Positions 62,214 to 64,000 of a stretch of DNA of 64,000 bases are shown piece by piece. Location: assembly GCF_009192745.1 (NCBI RefSeq), contig NZ_VTFV01000006.1, forward strand, positions 1-64,000. Reading direction: 5' to 3'. A program made the position numbers and the translations under genes. Every line of letters begins with the position of its first letter. Positions within the stretch are counted from its first letter, which is position 1. The notes below the pieces were generated by a model that did no database searches, was not told the origin of the DNA, and saw only the letters and a list, made by a program, of their open reading frames with translations. This DNA comes from Arthrobacter citreus (lineage in GTDB: Bacteria; Actinomycetota; Actinomycetes; Actinomycetales; Micrococcaceae).

Positions 62214-63824
62214 ATGAACAATTCTCTTGAAACCAGCGGCCTGCTGAACGATTCAAGCCGCCGCAATTTCCTCAAGCTGGCTGGCGTCATGGGTGCCGCC
62301 GCCGCTTTCGCAGGCACGATTTCTGCCTGCAGCCCCGGCGGAAGCCCCGCTCCGGCCGGCACCGCTGCCGCAGCCGAGGGCACCGGTTCCATCGAAGCCG
62401 GTATCTCCTACCAGCTCTCCACCGGCTTCGACCCGATGATTTCCACGGGTGCAACACCGCAGGCGGCGAACCTGCACATCTTCGAGGGCCTGACCGAACT
62501 GCACCCTGCCACCCGCGAACCGTACCTCGCCCTGGCGGCAGCAGAGCCGGCGAAGATCGATGACACCACCTGGGAAGTGAAGCTCCGCGACGGCGCGAAG
62601 TTCCACAACGGGGATCCGGTAACCACCGAGGACGTTGTCTTCTCCTTCGAGCGCGTGCTGGATCCGGCGAACAAGTCACTCTTCGCAGGATTCATCCCCT
62701 TCATTGACACGGTGAGCGCCAAGGATGACACCACCGTCGAGTTCAAGCTGAAGTACCCGTTCCCCGGATTCAGCCCGCGCATCTCGGTCATCAAGATCGT
62801 CCCGAAGTCAGTGGTCACCGCCGACCCCGCCGGCTTCGACCTGAAGCCGGTCGGTTCCGGCCCGTACAGCCTGGTTTCCGCCGTCAAGGAAGACCGGATC
62901 GTCTTCAAGAAGTTCGACGACTACAACGGCAAGTACCCGGCCCGGGTTGCTGACATGACGTGGCTGCTCCTGGCCGACCCGGCCGCCCGCGTGGCCTCCG
63001 TTCCTTCCCGCACCCAGGTGATCGAGGATGTTCCCTACCTGGACGTGGACCAGCTGGCGACCAAGGTTGAGGTTGAATCCGTCCAGTCCTTCGGCCTGCT
63101 GTTCCTGATGTTCAACTGCGCCAAGTTCACCGACAAGCGCGTCCGGCAGGCCCTGCACTACGCAATCGACACCGAAGCCGTCATCACCAAGGCCCTGCTG
63201 GGCAATGCTTCCGCAGCCACCTCCTACTTCCAGAAGGGCCACCCCTCCTACAGCGAAGCCGCGGCCGTCTACGGCTACGACGCCGAGAAGGCCAAGTCGC
63301 TGCTCAAGGAAGCCGGGATGGAGAACATCACTATCACCCTGACCTCCACCGACACCGGCTGGGTGACCCGCGTGGTGCCGCTGATCAAGGAATACTGGGA
63401 CGCCATCGGCGTCAGCACCACCCTGGAAATCCTCCAGTCCGCTGCCGTCTACGCACCCGAAAAGGTGGGCGGAAAGAACTTCGACGTGCTCTGCGCCCCG
63501 GGCGACCCCTCGGTCTTCGGCAACGACGGCGACATCCTGCTCAGCTGGTTCTACCGCGGGGCCACCTGGATGGAGAACCGCGCGGGCTGGAACACCACGC
63601 CTGAGTACGCCGATGTCCAGGCGAAGCTGGACGAGGCCGTGAAGCTGGACCCGGAGAAAGCCAAGGCCATCCACGCCGACGTAGTGGACGTTGTTTCGGA
63701 AGAGGTTCCGCTCTACCCGCTGTTCCACCGCAAGCTGCCCACCGCGTGGGACGCCAATGCCCTGGACGGGTTCGCGCCGCTGCCCACTACCGGCGTCTCC
63801 TTCGTCGGCGTCGGCCGAAAGTAA
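62214..63824 (+). CDS. ABC transporter substrate-binding lipoprotein (SBP_bac_5, peptide/oligosaccharide type)
   Basis: A 536-residue binding protein. The N-terminus has a twin-arginine SRRNFLKLAG and a lipobox ISAC (about residue 39), so it is exported, probably folded by Tat, and lipid-anchored. FHNGDPVTTEDVVFSFERVL and VRQALHYAIDTEAVI are SBP_bac_5 signatures. This family binds peptides, but also chito-oligosaccharides in Vibrio. Next to nagAB and sharing their operator, an amino-sugar or muropeptide ligand is a fair inference. ATG 62214 has GAGG about 7 bases upstream. Confidence 0.88.
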   Translation: MNNSLETSGLLNDSSRRNFLKLAGVMGAAAAFAGTISACSPGGSPAPAGTAAAAEGTGSIEAGISYQLSTGFDPMISTGATPQAANLHIFEGLTELHPATREPYLALAAAEPAKIDDTTWEVKLRDGAKFHNGDPVTTEDVVFSFERVLDPANKSLFAGFIPFIDTVSAKDDTTVEFKLKYPFPGFSPRISVIKIVPKSVVTADPAGFDLKPVGSGPYSLVSAVKEDRIVFKKFDDYNGKYPARVADMTWLLLADPAARVASVPSRTQVIEDVPYLDVDQLATKVEVESVQSFGLLFLMFNCAKFTDKRVRQALHYAIDTEAVITKALLGNASAATSYFQKGHPSYSEAAAVYGYDAEKAKSLLKEAGMENITITLTSTDTGWVTRVVPLIKEYWDAIGVSTTLEILQSAAVYAPEKVGGKNFDVLCAPGDPSVFGNDGDILLSWFYRGATWMENRAGWNTTPEYADVQAKLDEAVKLDPEKAKAIHADVVDVVSEEVPLYPLFHRKLPTAWDANALDGFAPLPTTGVSFVGVGRK

Positions 63825-63846
63825 CTGCTGGAGACAGCACATCCTC

Positions 63847-63873
63847 GGCGGGGTGCCTCCCGGGCGCCCCGCC
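63847..63873 (+). terminator. Intercistronic hairpin after the binding-protein gene
   Basis: GGCGGGGTGCC (63847-63857) pairs with GGCGCCCCGCC (63863-63873) with one G-U pair, followed by TGCTTTATT. Such hairpins commonly stop part of the transcription so that the binding protein is made in excess over the permease. Confidence 0.65.
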
Positions 63874-63903
63874 TGCTTTATTCCCCCGCATTGGAGTGCT
63901 TGA

Positions 63904-64000
63904 GTGACAATGTTTATCCGCCTGCTAGGGCGCCGGCTTGCTGTCCTGCCGATCATGCTCCTGGGCGTCACGGTGATGGTCTTCGTTGTGCTGTCCGTGA
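63904..64000 (+). CDS. ABC transporter permease, 5' part (cut by the window end)
   Basis: The first 32 codons of a DppB-type permease: MTMFIRLLGRRLAVLPIML and then LGVTVMVFVVLSV, a cytoplasmic basic end and the first membrane helix. The frame is open to the window edge. GTG 63904 has GGAG 8 bases upstream; ATG 63910 is alternative. Second gene of the transporter operon. Confidence 0.75.
   Translation, partial: MTMFIRLLGRRLAVLPIMLLGVTVMVFVVLSV

Overview
The window looks like a chromosomal stretch of a high-GC actinobacterium, most likely Arthrobacter or a close relative in the Micrococcaceae. The basis is gene content and order: an lhr-nei pair, a RamB/ScfR-type regulator divergent from aceA with aceB downstream, a DUF222/HNH (13E12-type) gene, a desferrioxamine-type desABCD operon behind an IdeR-like box, and frequent GTG/TTG starts with 4-bp ATGA or GTGA overlaps. 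No database search was possible, so the genus is an inference. I see no insertion sequence, prophage or CRISPR array.

Layout. 0-12.9 kb is mostly housekeeping: a PNPOx-fold protein, tRNA-Ser(CGA), a DUF808 membrane protein, a patatin-like lipase, rlmH, a DUF4232-like lipoprotein, a PutP-type symporter, the very large helicase lhr, and nei. 12.9-19.4 kb looks like a variable region. It holds GC-rich degenerate repeats, the DUF222/HNH gene, nested tandem repeats, an orphan lipoprotein, an RluA-type pseudouridine synthase, an unknown 8-TM protein with a repeat linker, and two unknown genes. One of those has its ribosome site and start codon inside a perfect 12-bp hairpin. 19.6-25.1 kb is the siderophore operon.

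25.4-37.3 kb carries an acyl-CoA dehydrogenase/SDR pair whose 3' end is a 31-bp minisatellite, a GH76 protein, a class II amidotransferase, a YdeI protein, a degenerate Nudix protein, a FUSC protein, the queuosine pair tgt/VUT transporter (convergent), a TetR regulator with a clear operator, and a Cys-type pyridoxal kinase. 37.7-46.5 kb has a 1208-residue secreted subtilase, a cyclase-family hydrolase with an NCS1 transporter, a second Fpg/Nei glycosylase, a methionine aminopeptidase and a PRISE-type reductase. 46.6-51.3 kb is the glyoxylate-shunt region (ramB, aceA, aceB). 51.5-59.3 kb holds a permease, VOC, DsbA/FrnE, LytR_C, HAD, 2OG oxygenase, alpha/beta hydrolase, GNAT and DUF1905 genes. 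59.3-64 kb holds nagA-nagB-GntR, divergent from the start of a peptide/oligosaccharide ABC transporter. The divergent region has two palindromes sharing GGACATCCTA, which suggests one regulator couples uptake with amino-sugar breakdown.

The most unusual signals are non-coding. There are three dispersed long hairpins of one design (6483, 45367, 49585), a symmetric 15-bp repeat array with exactly 41-bp spacing (56091-56233), duplications of gene 3' ends (25395, 59271), and four convergent gene pairs whose stop codons share one CTAG.
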